Shown here: piece by piece, positions 19,060-28,247 of the stretch
How the letters are laid out: the number at the start of each line of letters is the position of its first letter
Numbering within the stretch: the stretch's first letter is position 1
Source of the DNA: Burkholderia sp. TSV86
GTDB lineage: Bacteria; Pseudomonadota; Gammaproteobacteria; Burkholderiales; Burkholderiaceae
Assembly (NCBI RefSeq): GCF_001522865.1
Contig: NZ_LOWB01000116.1
Location: 124,001-188,000 of the forward strand
DNA: 64,000 bases
Direction of reading: 5' to 3'
Notes under the pieces: generated by a model
Database searches by the model: none
Seen by the model: the letters and a program-made list of their open reading frames with translations, nothing else
What the model was told of the DNA's origin: nothing
Translations under genes and position numbers: made by a program

Positions 19060-19950
19060 TTATGCCGCCGCGTCATGTGCGAGCGCATTGTTTGCCTGGC
19101 GTGCGTTCCAGCGGCGCACGTGCGGCAGGTCGTCGTCGAGCCAGTACGCGTCATCCCCGGTGATCACCAGCAGTTCCTCGAATTTCGCGCCGACGCCGGC
19201 GAAGCCCAGATGCGGCTCGACTGCCCACAGGCCGGGCGTCGGCGCGTGATTGGAGCGCTCGTCGATCGACCATAGCGGCGACCAGCCTTGCGCCTTGCCT
19301 TGGCGCGTTTGCTCGAGCATCAGATTGCGCGTCGAATTGAGGCCGAAGCGCGCGACGAAGCGCGGCTTCGACAGATGGCGCAGTTTCGCGACACGGTGCG
19401 CAAGCACCTTGAACGGATATGCCTTGTGGCGCGGCTCGACGCCCTGCTTGCGGCACAGCGCGTCGACTTCGCGCGCGACGTCGGCCAGCGTATGGCGCTC
19501 TTTCACGAGGCGCACGATCAGTTCGCGATGCGCGTTCAGGTCGTCCTGCAATTGTTCGAGGATCGGGTTGTGGCCGATGCAGGTCGCGTAACCGACGTCG
19601 GCGACGATGCCGTCAACCACGGGCGCGACGTCGAGAATCACCGGCATGTCGGCTTCGAGCTGACGGTCGCTGGGAAAGAACGCGAGGTTGAAGCCGCCGA
19701 GATGTCGCACGCCGGAAAAGCCTTCGGCGAATGCGGTGCGATCGCCGAACCATGCGAACGGCTTGTGCAGCCAGTCATGCACGCCATGATCGTGTGCCCA
19801 TTCGATCATCAGCCGCACAGCTTCCTTCTCGGTGATGCCGGGGCGCAGCATCTGGCCGACGGTTTCGACGCAGCGATACGCCAGCTGTTGAACGGAGCGG
19901 AATTGCTCGAGTTCTTCGAGGTGCACTTCCGGCAGCGTATGCTCGGCCAT
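19060..19950 (-). CDS. M24-family metallopeptidase (Xaa-Pro aminopeptidase-like fold)
   Basis: This 296-residue pita-bread-fold protein has the M24 opening (QQLAYRCVETVGQMLRPGIT), followed by TEKEAVRLMIEWA and the first metal-ligand region VILDVAPVVDGIVADVGYAT, with the expected Asp pair. The later Glu-containing segment is PGLWAVEPHLGFAGVGAKFE. Several canonical His/Glu ligands are altered, so it may act on a non-peptide substrate. ATG 19950 is chosen because GGAG sits 8 bases upstream; the ATG at 19965 itself overlaps that ribosome site. It is first gene of the minus-strand operon and has the palindrome at 20008-20030 upstream. Confidence 0.82.
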   Translation of the reverse strand: MAEHTLPEVHLEELEQFRSVQQLAYRCVETVGQMLRPGITEKEAVRLMIEWAHDHGVHDWLHKPFAWFGDRTAFAEGFSGVRHLGGFNLAFFPSDRQLEADMPVILDVAPVVDGIVADVGYATCIGHNPILEQLQDDLNAHRELIVRLVKERHTLADVAREVDALCRKQGVEPRHKAYPFKVLAHRVAKLRHLSKPRFVARFGLNSTRNLMLEQTRQGKAQGWSPLWSIDERSNHAPTPGLWAVEPHLGFAGVGAKFEELLVITGDDAYWLDDDLPHVRRWNARQANNALAHDAAA

Positions 19951-20267
19951 GACGTCGTCTCCCATTCTTTGAGTTCGGGTGGAGCGGCTGGCCGCTCCAC
20001 CTTGAATAATGTCACATTGAACGATGTAAGAATATTATATGAACACGCGGCGAACGGGAGGAGTTTCTGATGAGGACTTTTACTAATCCGCCGGCACAAT
20101 CTCGTGCGCGCACGTGGGTAAAGCGGGGTCGCATCATGCCGGCTGGGACAGCGGCGCGCTGACCGAAGTGTTCGGGCCCGGCACACTGCCAGTCGGCCGC
20201 AGCGGGCGCGATCGCCGCGGCTGCCGATACCTCGCCGGATCGGCGGCGCGGAAATATGTCGCCGCGC
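19951..20267. other. Promoter region of the M24 operon and non-coding DNA
   Basis: Contains the palindrome at 20008-20030 and an AT-rich patch (GAATATTATATG near 20030-20042) likely to be the operon promoter. The rest, to 20267, has no recognisable gene. Confidence 0.5.
20008..20030. promoter_or_regulatory. Palindromic operator-like site upstream of the M24 operon
   Basis: On the minus strand this reads CTTACAT-CGTTC-AATGTGACATT. It matches the site at 3236-3258 at every position of TTACAT-N5-AATGT-N-ACA-N-T. It lies about 60 bases before the M24 start, inside an AT-rich patch, which is a typical repressor position. Confidence 0.45.
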
Positions 20268-20471
20268 TCACTGCGCCGCGTTGACGGGCGCGTCGGATGC
20301 GGCAGCCGCCGCGCGGGAAATAGCGGGGCTTGGCTCGCCGGTGCGCTTGTCTGACGCGGCGGCGGCCGCGCATGCGAGCAGCAGGCCGACGAATACGACC
20401 GCGCGGGCGATCCGTGCGGGCCGCGTGCCAGGCCGCGCCGGCGGGCGCGGCAAAAAACGGGGCGTGTGCAT
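20268..20471 (-). CDS. Possible small exported or membrane protein
   Basis: An open frame of 67 residues has an Arg/Pro-rich N-terminus followed by a hydrophobic stretch (IARAVVFVGLLLACAAAAAS) and an Ala/Ser-rich tail, which could be a signal peptide or membrane anchor. No ribosome site is obvious and no family is recognised. It lies just downstream of the AraC gene on the same strand. This may be a chance frame in GC-rich DNA. Confidence 0.3.
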   Translation of the reverse strand: MHTPRFLPRPPARPGTRPARIARAVVFVGLLLACAAAAASDKRTGEPSPAISRAAAAASDAPVNAAQ

Positions 20472-20545
20472 GGCGGTATCGGCGGGCGGTGGCGCGGCAG
20501 CACGGTGGGCCGCCGCCCGCCGTCGAAAGGGCGTGCGCCCAGTGC

Positions 20546-21625
20546 TTAAAGAGTAGGCGTTTTCCGGCGAAAGCGGGAAGCGCCGCGTGCCGCGGCGGCC
20601 TTGCCGTGGGTCTTGCTGCGGTAATCGGCCGGGCTCATGCCGCTCCATTTGCGAAATGCGCGATAAAACGCGCTGGGCTCGGCGAAACCCGCTGTCGCGG
20701 CGATGTCCGCGATCGTGCGGCGCGGATCGGCGAGCGCCGTATAGGCAAGCTCACGGCGCAACGCATCCTTGATCGATTGATACGAATGGCCTTCGTGCGC
20801 CAGTTTGCGCCGCAGCGTCGCCTCGGCGACGTTCAGCCGCGCCGCGAGCGCGCGCGCGGTCGGCCATGCCGCGGGCGGCAGCGTGCGCAGCACCGCGCGC
20901 ACGCGCTCGCCGAGCGCATGCGGATTGCGGTACTTGACGATGAAGCTCGCAGGCGCGTCGCGCAGGAACGGCTTGAGCGTTTTCGTGGTCTGCACGACGG
21001 GCAGCGCCGCGAAGACTGGATCGAAGTCGACGTATGACTCGGGCTGGCGAAAGCGCAGGTCGTCGCAGAACATCAGCCGGTATTCGTCGACCGCGGGTGG
21101 TTCGTCGCACCGGAAGCTCGCGTGCGACAGCGGGATGCGCCGTCCGATCAGCCAGCAGGTGAGGCCGTAGACGATCACGAAGTAGGTCGCATAAGTGAAC
21201 ATCGGCGGCGGCTCGCTCGCGTTCGGCGCGGTGCGATGCACAAAATGCAGCCGCACGCGTTCGGGGGTCGCATCGATCACCGCGTGCAGATCGTCGAGCA
21301 CGCAGTGCATGAAGTTGACCGCGCGCGCGAGCGCGCGCAGGCCGTTGCGCGCGCCGAGCGCGGCCTGGCTCATGGCAATGAAGCTGCCGCAGCGCATCGG
21401 GTGCGTGTCCTGGCCGAAGAATTCGTCGTCGAGCGCCTGCGCGATCGCGTTCCACAGCGCGCCGTATTGCCGCGCGGACACGCGCGCGTGCGGCGACGCG
21501 AGCAGCGCGGCGGCAATGCCGGCGTGCGCGAGCAGCGGCGCATCGGCAACGCCGCGGCGCCGTGCGAGCGCAAGGCTGGTGTTGACGAGTTCGATCGAAA
21601 CGGTGCCTTTCTGCGCGTGCTTCAT
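20546..21625 (-). CDS. AraC-family regulator (OruR/ArgR-like architecture)
   Basis: This 359-residue activator has the long N-terminal ligand domain of the OruR type (about residues 15-200) and a C-terminal AraC helix-turn-helix pair: ALAARLNVAEATLRRKLAHE and TIADIAATAGFAEPSAFYRA, ending FRKWSGMSPADYR. ATG 21625 is used; a TTG at 21655 is possible. It is divergent from the acyl-CoA dehydrogenase that begins the valine operon, and in Pseudomonas the AraC-type MmsR controls mmsAB. That makes valine-operon control the natural hypothesis, though the M24 operon on its other side is an alternative target. Confidence 0.88.
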   Translation of the reverse strand: MKHAQKGTVSIELVNTSLALARRRGVADAPLLAHAGIAAALLASPHARVSARQYGALWNAIAQALDDEFFGQDTHPMRCGSFIAMSQAALGARNGLRALARAVNFMHCVLDDLHAVIDATPERVRLHFVHRTAPNASEPPPMFTYATYFVIVYGLTCWLIGRRIPLSHASFRCDEPPAVDEYRLMFCDDLRFRQPESYVDFDPVFAALPVVQTTKTLKPFLRDAPASFIVKYRNPHALGERVRAVLRTLPPAAWPTARALAARLNVAEATLRRKLAHEGHSYQSIKDALRRELAYTALADPRRTIADIAATAGFAEPSAFYRAFRKWSGMSPADYRSKTHGKAAAARGASRFRRKTPTL

Positions 21626-21784
21626 CGGAGGGGCGCGCGAGGCGCGGTATGGCAAAAACGCTCAGTGTAATTGAGCGCTGCGAGCATCGAACAGAGCCCG
21701 TGCGTTGCCTACACTTGATTCATCGATACAAAACGCATGCTGCGGGCTGCGTCCGACGCGGCCCGTCAAGGAGACACACGAGCG

Positions 21785-22918
21785 ATGGGCGATTTCTACA
21801 CCGACGATCAGCGGATGATTCTCGACGCCGCGCGCGCGTTTTCGGCCGAGGTGCTCGCGCCGAACGCCGCGCAATGGGACCGCGACGGGCATCTGCCCGA
21901 TGCGGTCGTCGCGCAGATGGGCGAGCTTGGCTTGCTGGGGATGATCGTGCCGTCCGACTGGGGCGGCGCGTATACCGACTATGTCGCCTATGCGCTTGCG
22001 CTCGAGGAGGTGGCGGCGGGTTGCGCGTCGTGCGCGACGCTGATGAGCGTGCACAACTCGGTCGGCTGCGGACCGTTGCTCGCCTATGGCACGCCGGCGC
22101 AACAGGAGCGCTGGCTGCGCGATCTCGCGACGGGCAGGATCATTGCCGCGTTCAGCCTCACCGAGCCGCAAGCCGGCTCCGAGGCGCACAACCTGCGCAC
22201 GCGCGCGCAGTTGCGCGACGGCCAATGGGTGCTGAACGGCAGCAAGCAGTTCGTCACGAACGGCGCGCGCGCGGGTCTTGCGATCGTTTTTGCCATGACC
22301 GATCCGGAGCAGGGCAAGCGCGGGTTGTCCGCGTTTCTCGTGCCGACCGATACGCCCGGCTTCATCGTCGGCAAACCCGAGAGAAAGATGGGAATCCGCG
22401 CATCGGATACATGCCCGATCACGCTCGAACACTGCGCGATTCCACAGGAAAATCTGCTCGGCGCGCGCGGCGAGGGGCTGAAGATCGCGTTGTCGAACCT
22501 CGAGGGCGGGCGTATCGGTATCGCCGCGCAGGCGGTTGGCATCGCGCGCGCGGCGTTCGACAAGGCGCGCCGCTACGCGCGCGAGCGCATCCAGTTCGGC
22601 AAGCCGCTCGCCGATCATCAGGCGATCGCCGAAAAGCTCGCGAACATGGCCACGCAGATCAACGCCGCTCGATTGCTCACGCATCACGCGGCGCGGCTGC
22701 GAACGGCGGGCTTGCCGTGCTTGTCGGAGGCGTCGCAGGCGAAGCTGTTTGCGTCTGAGATGGCCGAGGCGGTGTGCTCGGATGCGATTCAGATTCATGG
22801 CGGGTATGGATTTCTCGTCGATTACGACGTCGAGCGGCATTATCGCGATGCACGGATCACGCAGATTTATGAAGGAACGAGTGAAGTGCAGCGGATGGTG
22901 ATCGCCAGGCAGTTGTGA
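21785..22918 (+). CDS. Acyl-CoA dehydrogenase, probable isobutyryl-CoA dehydrogenase
   Basis: This 377-residue FAD enzyme introduces the alpha-beta double bond into a short acyl-CoA. Family signatures are the [14 protein letters not shown] loop ([17 protein letters not shown]), the FAD/CoA segment [13 protein letters not shown], and the C-terminal GGYGF then [15 protein letters not shown], whose Glu is the catalytic base. GGAG at about 21770 precedes ATG 21785. Standing upstream of mmsA, mmsB and two crotonase-fold genes, it most likely acts on isobutyryl-CoA in valine breakdown, giving methacrylyl-CoA. Exact chain specificity is inferred from context. Confidence 0.9.
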   Translation: MGDFYTDDQRMILDAARAFSAEVLAPNAAQWDRDGHLPDAVVAQMGELGLLGMIVPSDWGGAYTDYVAYALALEEVAAGCASCATLMSVHNSVGCGPLLAYGTPAQQERWLRDLATGRIIAAFSLTEPQAGSEAHNLRTRAQLRDGQWVLNGSKQFVTNGARAGLAIVFAMTDPEQGKRGLSAFLVPTDTPGFIVGKPERKMGIRASDTCPITLEHCAIPQENLLGARGEGLKIALSNLEGGRIGIAAQAVGIARAAFDKARRYARERIQFGKPLADHQAIAEKLANMATQINAARLLTHHAARLRTAGLPCLSEASQAKLFASEMAEAVCSDAIQIHGGYGFLVDYDVERHYRDARITQIYEGTSEVQRMVIARQL

Positions 22919-23198
22919 CGAGCGTCGCGCGAACAACGACGCGATCGGTGCGTGGCGGGGCGATGTCGCGGTTGGCACTGCGCGACGCCGGGTGGTGCCG
23001 GGGCGCCCCGGCGTGGCTGAAGCGCGATCGGCCATGCGCTCGCCGGCCGATCCCGGCCCGCTGCGCACCGCACCGGAGCCAACACTCCATCACTAAACTT
23101 GGCCGGCAGACGCGCGGGAGCGTTCATCCCGGTCAACCCAGGCATGGGACGGCAGTAAGAGCGACGCACTCGCTCCCGCCGATACAGGAGACACCACA

Positions 23199-24902
23199 AT
23201 GACAGCTCAGCCGTTCGTCGAAGCGCGCGATTTCCTGCTGCGCCACCGCACCGATTACGACACCGCCTATCGCGATTTCAGATGGCCCGCGCTCGACACG
23301 TTCAATTGGGCGCTCGACTATTTCGACGCGATCGCGCGCGGCAACGACCGGCCGGCGCTATGGATCGTCGATGCGGCAACCGGCGAAGGCGCGCAGTACT
23401 CGTTCGCGCAGATGTCGGCGCGCTCGGCGCGGATCGCGAATTGGCTGCGCGGCATCGGCGTCAGGCGCGGTGAGCGGCTGCTGCTGATGCTGCCGAACCG
23501 CGTCGAGCTGTGGGACGTCATGCTCGCCGCGATGAAGCTGGGCGCGGTCGTACTGCCCGCGACGACGCAACTGTCGGCCGACGACGTGCGCGATCGCGTG
23601 CAGATCGGTGGCGCGCGCTACGTGATCGCCGACGAAAACGAGGCGGCGAAATTCGAGCAGCCGGAGCTGGACGTAACGAAGATCGTTGCCGGTGCGCCGC
23701 GCGACGGATGGCTGCCGCTCGCGGACGGCTACGCGGCGAGCGCCGAATTCGAACCCGACGGCGCGACGCAAGCGAACGATCCGATGCTGCTGTACTTCAC
23801 GTCGGGCACGACGTCCAAGCCGAAGCTCGTCGAGCATACGCACCGCACCTATCCGGTCGGCAGTTTGTCGACGATGTACTGGGTCGGCCTGCAACCCGGC
23901 GACGTTCACTGGAACATCAGCTCGCCCGGCTGGGCGAAGCATGCGTGGAGCTGCTTCTATGCGCCGTGGAATGCGCAGGCCTGCGTGTTCGCGTTCAATT
24001 ACGCCCGCTTCGAGCCGAAGGTCGTGCTCGATGCGCTCGTCCGTTACCAGGTGACGACGATGTGCGCGCCGCCCACTGTCTGGCGCATGCTGGTTCAGCA
24101 GCCGCTTGCGTCGTATCCGGTGAAGCTGCGCGAGATCGTCGGCGCGGGCGAGCCGCTCAATCCCGAGATCATCGAGCGGGTGAAGCACGCCTGGGGCGTG
24201 ACGATCCGCGACGGTTACGGGCAGACCGAGACGACTTGCCTGATCGGCAATTCGCCGGGCCAGCCGGTGGTGCCGGGCTCGATGGGCCGCCCGATGCCGG
24301 GTTACGTGCTCGCGCTGCTCGATGCGGATGGCGCGAGCGCGAACGAAGGCGAGATCGCGCTGCCGCTCGGACCGGACGCCGAGCGCCCGGTCGGCCTGAT
24401 GAAGGGCTACGCGAATCATCCGGAGGCGACCGCGCATGCGATGCGCGACGGTCATTACCGCACCTCCGATATCGCATTGCGCCGCAACGACGGCTATTAC
24501 GTCTACGTCGGCCGTGCGGATGACGTATTCAAATCGTCCGATTACCGGCTGAGCCCGTTCGAACTCGAAAGCGTGCTGATCGAGCACGAGGCGATTGCCG
24601 AGGCGGCCGTCGTGCCGAGCCCGGACCCGGTGAGGCTGTCGGTGGCGAAGGCGTTCGTCTCGCTGCGCGCGGGCTACGAGCCGAGCGATGCGCTCGCGCG
24701 CGACATCTTCCGTTTTTCGCGCGAAAAGCTCGCGCCATACAAGCGGATCCGGCGGCTGGAATTCGCCGAATTGCCGAAGACGATCTCCGGCAAGATCCGC
24801 CGCGTCGAGCTGCGCCGCCGTGAGCTGGAGCGCGGCGGCGACGCGGCGAACCGGATCAGCGGCGAATACCGGGAAGAGGATTTCGCGGCGCACGGCCAGT
24901 GA
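23199..24902 (+). CDS. Acyl-CoA synthetase (AMP-forming, medium/short-chain type)
   Basis: This 567-residue adenylate-forming ligase joins a carboxylic acid to CoA using ATP. It has the P-loop-like YFTSGTTSKPKLVEHTH, the GAGEPLNPE and DGYGQTET motifs, the hinge YVYVGRADDVFKSSDYRLSP and the catalytic Lys near the end in PKTISGKIRRVELR. The N-terminus and overall plan match ACSM-type synthetases. It lies within the valine operon, 280 bases after the dehydrogenase, with a good ribosome site (CAGGAGACACC). It may activate isobutyrate or another branched acid to feed the pathway. Confidence 0.9.
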   Translation: MTAQPFVEARDFLLRHRTDYDTAYRDFRWPALDTFNWALDYFDAIARGNDRPALWIVDAATGEGAQYSFAQMSARSARIANWLRGIGVRRGERLLLMLPNRVELWDVMLAAMKLGAVVLPATTQLSADDVRDRVQIGGARYVIADENEAAKFEQPELDVTKIVAGAPRDGWLPLADGYAASAEFEPDGATQANDPMLLYFTSGTTSKPKLVEHTHRTYPVGSLSTMYWVGLQPGDVHWNISSPGWAKHAWSCFYAPWNAQACVFAFNYARFEPKVVLDALVRYQVTTMCAPPTVWRMLVQQPLASYPVKLREIVGAGEPLNPEIIERVKHAWGVTIRDGYGQTETTCLIGNSPGQPVVPGSMGRPMPGYVLALLDADGASANEGEIALPLGPDAERPVGLMKGYANHPEATAHAMRDGHYRTSDIALRRNDGYYVYVGRADDVFKSSDYRLSPFELESVLIEHEAIAEAAVVPSPDPVRLSVAKAFVSLRAGYEPSDALARDIFRFSREKLAPYKRIRRLEFAELPKTISGKIRRVELRRRELERGGDAANRISGEYREEDFAAHGQ

Positions 24903-25004
24903 GCGGCTGCCGCGCCGATGCATCACCCGGCCCGCGCGCGCGATGCGCGCCGCGGCCATCGCTACGCTGAAAACCAGCGCATATCAGGACAGGAGAATCT
25001 CGAG

Positions 25005-26534
25005 ATGAACGCAACCCCGTCGCCCCAGAAAGGGCACCACGTGCCGACCGTCAAGCTGCTGGTCGGCGGTGAATTCGTCGAGTCGCACGCCACCGAATGG
25101 CGCGACGTCGTCAATCCGGCGACGCAGGAACTGCTCGCTCGCGTGCCGTTCGCGACGCGCGCCGAGGTTGGCGCGGCGATCGACGCCGCGCAGCGTGCAT
25201 TCGCGTCGTGGAAGAACACGCCGATTTCGGCGCGCATGCGCATCATGCTGAAATTCCAGGCGCTGGTGCGCGAGCACCTGCCGCGCATCGCGAAGACGCT
25301 GACGGCAGAGCAGGGCAAGACGCTGCCCGATGCCGAGGGAGACGTGTTTCGCGGGCTCGAAGTCGTCGAGCATGCGTGCTCGGTCGGCACGCTGCAGCTC
25401 GGCGAATTCGCGGAGAACGTCGCGGGCGGCGTCGATACATATACGCTGCGTCAGCCACTCGGCGTTTGCGTTGGCATCACGCCGTTCAATTTCCCGGCGA
25501 TGATTCCGCTGTGGATGTTCCCGATGGCGATCGTCTGCGGCAATACGTTCGTGTTGAAGCCGTCCGAGCAGGACCCGCTGTCGACGATGCTGCTGGTCGA
25601 ACTCGCGATCGAGGCCGGCGTGCCGGCCGGCGTGCTGAACGTCGTGCACGGCGGTAAGGATGTCGTCGATGCGCTGTGCGCGCATCCGCTCGTGAAGGCG
25701 GTGTCGTTCGTCGGCTCGACGGCCGTCGGCACGCATGTCTACCGGCTCGGCAGTGAGCACGGCAAGCGCGTGCAGGCGATGATGGGCGCGAAGAACCATG
25801 CGGTGGTGCTGCCCGATGCGAACCGCGAGCAAACCGTCAATGCGCTCGTTGGCGCGGCGTTCGGCGCGGCGGGGCAGCGCTGCATGGCGACGTCGGTGGC
25901 GGTGCTCGTGGGCAGCGCGCGCGATTGGCTGCCGGATATCGTCGCGAAAGCGAAGGCGCTGAAGGTGAACGCCGGAGCCGAGGCCGGCACCGACGTCGGC
26001 CCGGTCGTGTCGCGCGCGGCGAAGGAGCGCATTCTCGGCTTCATCGACGCGGGCGTGAAAGAAGGCGCGACGCTCGCGCTCGACGGCCGCGGCGTCAGCG
26101 TGCCGGGCTATGAGCACGGCAACTTTATCGGCCCGACGGTATTCGCTGACGTGACGCCGCAGATGTCGATCTATACGAACGAGATCTTCGGCCCGGTGCT
26201 GTGCGTGATGACGGCCGACACGCTGGATGACGCGATCGCGCTCGTCAACGCAAATCCGTTCGGCAACGGCGTGGGCCTGTTCACGCAAAGCGGCGCGGCG
26301 GCGCGCAAATTCCAGAGCGAGATCGATATCGGTCAGGTCGGTATCAATATACCGATTCCGGTGCCGGTGCCGTTCTTCAGCTTCACGGGCTCGCGCGGCT
26401 CGAAGCTTGGTGACCTCGGCCCGTATGGCAAGCAGGTCGTGCAGTTCTACACGCAGACGAAAACGGTGACCGCGCGCTGGTTCGACGACGACGCGAGCGT
26501 GCCCGCGGTCAACACGACTATCCGTCTGCATTGA
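25005..26534 (+). CDS. mmsA: CoA-acylating methylmalonate-semialdehyde dehydrogenase
   Basis: This 509-residue aldehyde dehydrogenase converts methylmalonate semialdehyde to propionyl-CoA with NAD+ and CoA, the last step of valine breakdown. The MmsA type is shown by GITPFNFPAMIPLWMFPMAI, by PSEQDPLSTMLL, by MGAKNHAVVLPDA and by the catalytic Cys in AAGQRCMATS. The C-terminal FFSFTGSRGSKLGDLGPYGK is also typical. AGGAG at 24991 sets the start at 25005. It is immediately followed by mmsB, the classical pairing. Confidence 0.96.
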   Translation: MNATPSPQKGHHVPTVKLLVGGEFVESHATEWRDVVNPATQELLARVPFATRAEVGAAIDAAQRAFASWKNTPISARMRIMLKFQALVREHLPRIAKTLTAEQGKTLPDAEGDVFRGLEVVEHACSVGTLQLGEFAENVAGGVDTYTLRQPLGVCVGITPFNFPAMIPLWMFPMAIVCGNTFVLKPSEQDPLSTMLLVELAIEAGVPAGVLNVVHGGKDVVDALCAHPLVKAVSFVGSTAVGTHVYRLGSEHGKRVQAMMGAKNHAVVLPDANREQTVNALVGAAFGAAGQRCMATSVAVLVGSARDWLPDIVAKAKALKVNAGAEAGTDVGPVVSRAAKERILGFIDAGVKEGATLALDGRGVSVPGYEHGNFIGPTVFADVTPQMSIYTNEIFGPVLCVMTADTLDDAIALVNANPFGNGVGLFTQSGAAARKFQSEIDIGQVGINIPIPVPVPFFSFTGSRGSKLGDLGPYGKQVVQFYTQTKTVTARWFDDDASVPAVNTTIRLH

Positions 26535-26553
26535 GCGCTTCGGAGAGACGATC

Positions 26554-27453
26554 ATGAAAATCGGCTTTATTGGCCTGGGCCACATGGGCGCGCCGATGGC
26601 GCTCAATCTGCTCAAGGCGGGCCATGACGTGCACGCTTTTGACCTGAGCGACGACGCGCTGCGGCTCGTCAAGGACGGCGGCGCGCAAGTCGCGGGCTCG
26701 CCTCGCGACGCGGCCGCGGGCGCGGCGTTCGTCGTCACGATGTTGCCGGCGGCCGCGCACGTGCGCGCCGTGCTCACGCAGCCGGACGGCGTGCTCGCGG
26801 GCCTTGGCGCGGGCGCGATGGTGATCGATTCGAGCACCATCGATCCGGCGAGCGCGCAAGCGTTCGGCGCACTCGTCGATGAGGCGGGCGGCGCGTTCGT
26901 CGACGCGCCGGTGTCGGGCGGCACGGGCGGCGCGGCGGCCGGCACGCTGACGTTCATGGTCGGCGGCGACGCCGCCGATTACGAACGCGCGAAACCGGTG
27001 CTTGCCGCGATGGGCAAGAACATCGTCCATTGCGGCGCGACCGGCATGGGGCAGGTCGCGAAGGTCTGCAACAACCTCGTGCTGGGGATCACGATGGCGG
27101 GCGTGTCCGAGGCGATGGCGCTCGGTGCGGCGCTCGGCATCGATCCGAAGGTGCTGGCCGGGATCATCAACACGTCGACCGGGCGCTGCTGGAGTTCGGA
27201 CACGTACAACCCGTATCCGGGCGTGATCGACGCCGCGCCGTCGTCGCGCGGCTACACGGGCGGCTTCGGCACGGACCTGATGCTGAAGGATCTCGGCTTG
27301 GCCAACGACGCGGCGCGCCAAGTCAGGCAGCCGGTCTATCTGGGTGCGCTCGCGCAGCAGCTTTATCAGACGATGAGCAGCCGCGGCGACGGCAAGCTGG
27401 ATTTCTCGGCGGTGATTCGCTTGTATCAACCCGCACAAACGAAGGATGCCTGA
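26554..27453 (+). CDS. mmsB: 3-hydroxyisobutyrate dehydrogenase
   Basis: This 299-residue NAD-dependent enzyme oxidises 3-hydroxyisobutyrate to methylmalonate semialdehyde. It shows the N-terminal dinucleotide fold GFIGLGHMGAPMALNLLKAG, the substrate motif FVDAPVSGGTGGAAAGTLTF, and the catalytic Lys in GMGQVAKVCNN. The later STGRCWSSDTYNPYPGV is typical of MmsB. It starts 19 bases after mmsA with a GGAGAG ribosome site, and its TGA overlaps the next ATG. Confidence 0.96.
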   Translation: MKIGFIGLGHMGAPMALNLLKAGHDVHAFDLSDDALRLVKDGGAQVAGSPRDAAAGAAFVVTMLPAAAHVRAVLTQPDGVLAGLGAGAMVIDSSTIDPASAQAFGALVDEAGGAFVDAPVSGGTGGAAAGTLTFMVGGDAADYERAKPVLAAMGKNIVHCGATGMGQVAKVCNNLVLGITMAGVSEAMALGAALGIDPKVLAGIINTSTGRCWSSDTYNPYPGVIDAAPSSRGYTGGFGTDLMLKDLGLANDAARQVRQPVYLGALAQQLYQTMSSRGDGKLDFSAVIRLYQPAQTKDA

Positions 27454-28247
27454 TGATCGAGCTTGATCTGACCGACGACGGCGCGATCGCGCTTGTCACG
27501 CTCAAACGTCCGTCCGCGAACACGTTCGACGCGCACGGGCTCCTGCAACTACAACGCACGCTTGAACGGCTGCAGGCCGATGCGCGCGTGCGTGCGCTCG
27601 TCGTGACGGGCGACGGCCCGAAGTTCTTTAGCGCGGGCGCGGATCTGAACACGTTCGCCGGCGGCGGTCACGACGCCGCGCGCACAATGGCCGCGCGTTT
27701 CGGCGCGGCGTTCGAGACGCTGGCCGACGCGCGCTTCGCGACGATCGCCGCGATCAACGGCTATGCGATGGGCGGCGGCCTCGAATGCGCGCTTGCGTGC
27801 GACATGCGCATCGCCGAGCGGCATGCGCAGATGGCGCTGCCCGAGCCGTCGGTCGGCCTGACGCCGTGCGGGCTCGGCACGCAGACGCTGCCCTGGCTCG
27901 TCGGTGAAGGCTGGGCGAAACGGATGATTCTCGCGGGCGTGCGCGTCGATGCCGATACCGCGTTGCGCATCGGGCTCGTCGAGGAAATCGTCGAGACCGG
28001 CGGCGCGCGCGACGCCGCGCTCGCGCTCGCCCGCCGCGTTGCCGCGCTCGGCCCGGCCGCAGTGGGCGCGGCGAAATCGCTGATCGGTCTTGCGCGGCAA
28101 GGCGTGCCGCGCAGTGCGGCGCTTGCGGTCGAGCGCGAGCGCTTCGTCGCGCTGTTCGACGGCGACGAGCCGCGAGAAGGCGTCGCGGCGTTCGTCGGCA
28201 AACGGCCGCCGCAATGGCAGCCGCACGCGGCAGGCGAGGCGCGATGA
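27453..28247 (+). CDS. Enoyl-CoA hydratase of the valine pathway
   Basis: This 264-residue crotonase-fold protein hydrates an enoyl-CoA, here most likely methacrylyl-CoA to 3-hydroxyisobutyryl-CoA. It carries the oxyanion-hole segments FFSAGADLNTF and AINGYAMGGGLECALACDMR, and the second catalytic region LPEPSVGLTPCGLGTQTLPW, in which the usual Glu pair position is partly replaced. The ATG shares a base with the mmsB stop, and its own stop overlaps the next start (ATGA), so translation is coupled. Confidence 0.9.
   Translation: MIELDLTDDGAIALVTLKRPSANTFDAHGLLQLQRTLERLQADARVRALVVTGDGPKFFSAGADLNTFAGGGHDAARTMAARFGAAFETLADARFATIAAINGYAMGGGLECALACDMRIAERHAQMALPEPSVGLTPCGLGTQTLPWLVGEGWAKRMILAGVRVDADTALRIGLVEEIVETGGARDAALALARRVAALGPAAVGAAKSLIGLARQGVPRSAALAVERERFVALFDGDEPREGVAAFVGKRPPQWQPHAAGEAR

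Noticed and set aside
24984..26957. 657-codon minus-strand frame opposite mmsA/mmsB
   Set aside because: Covers two well-recognised enzymes and shows only low-complexity antisense residues.
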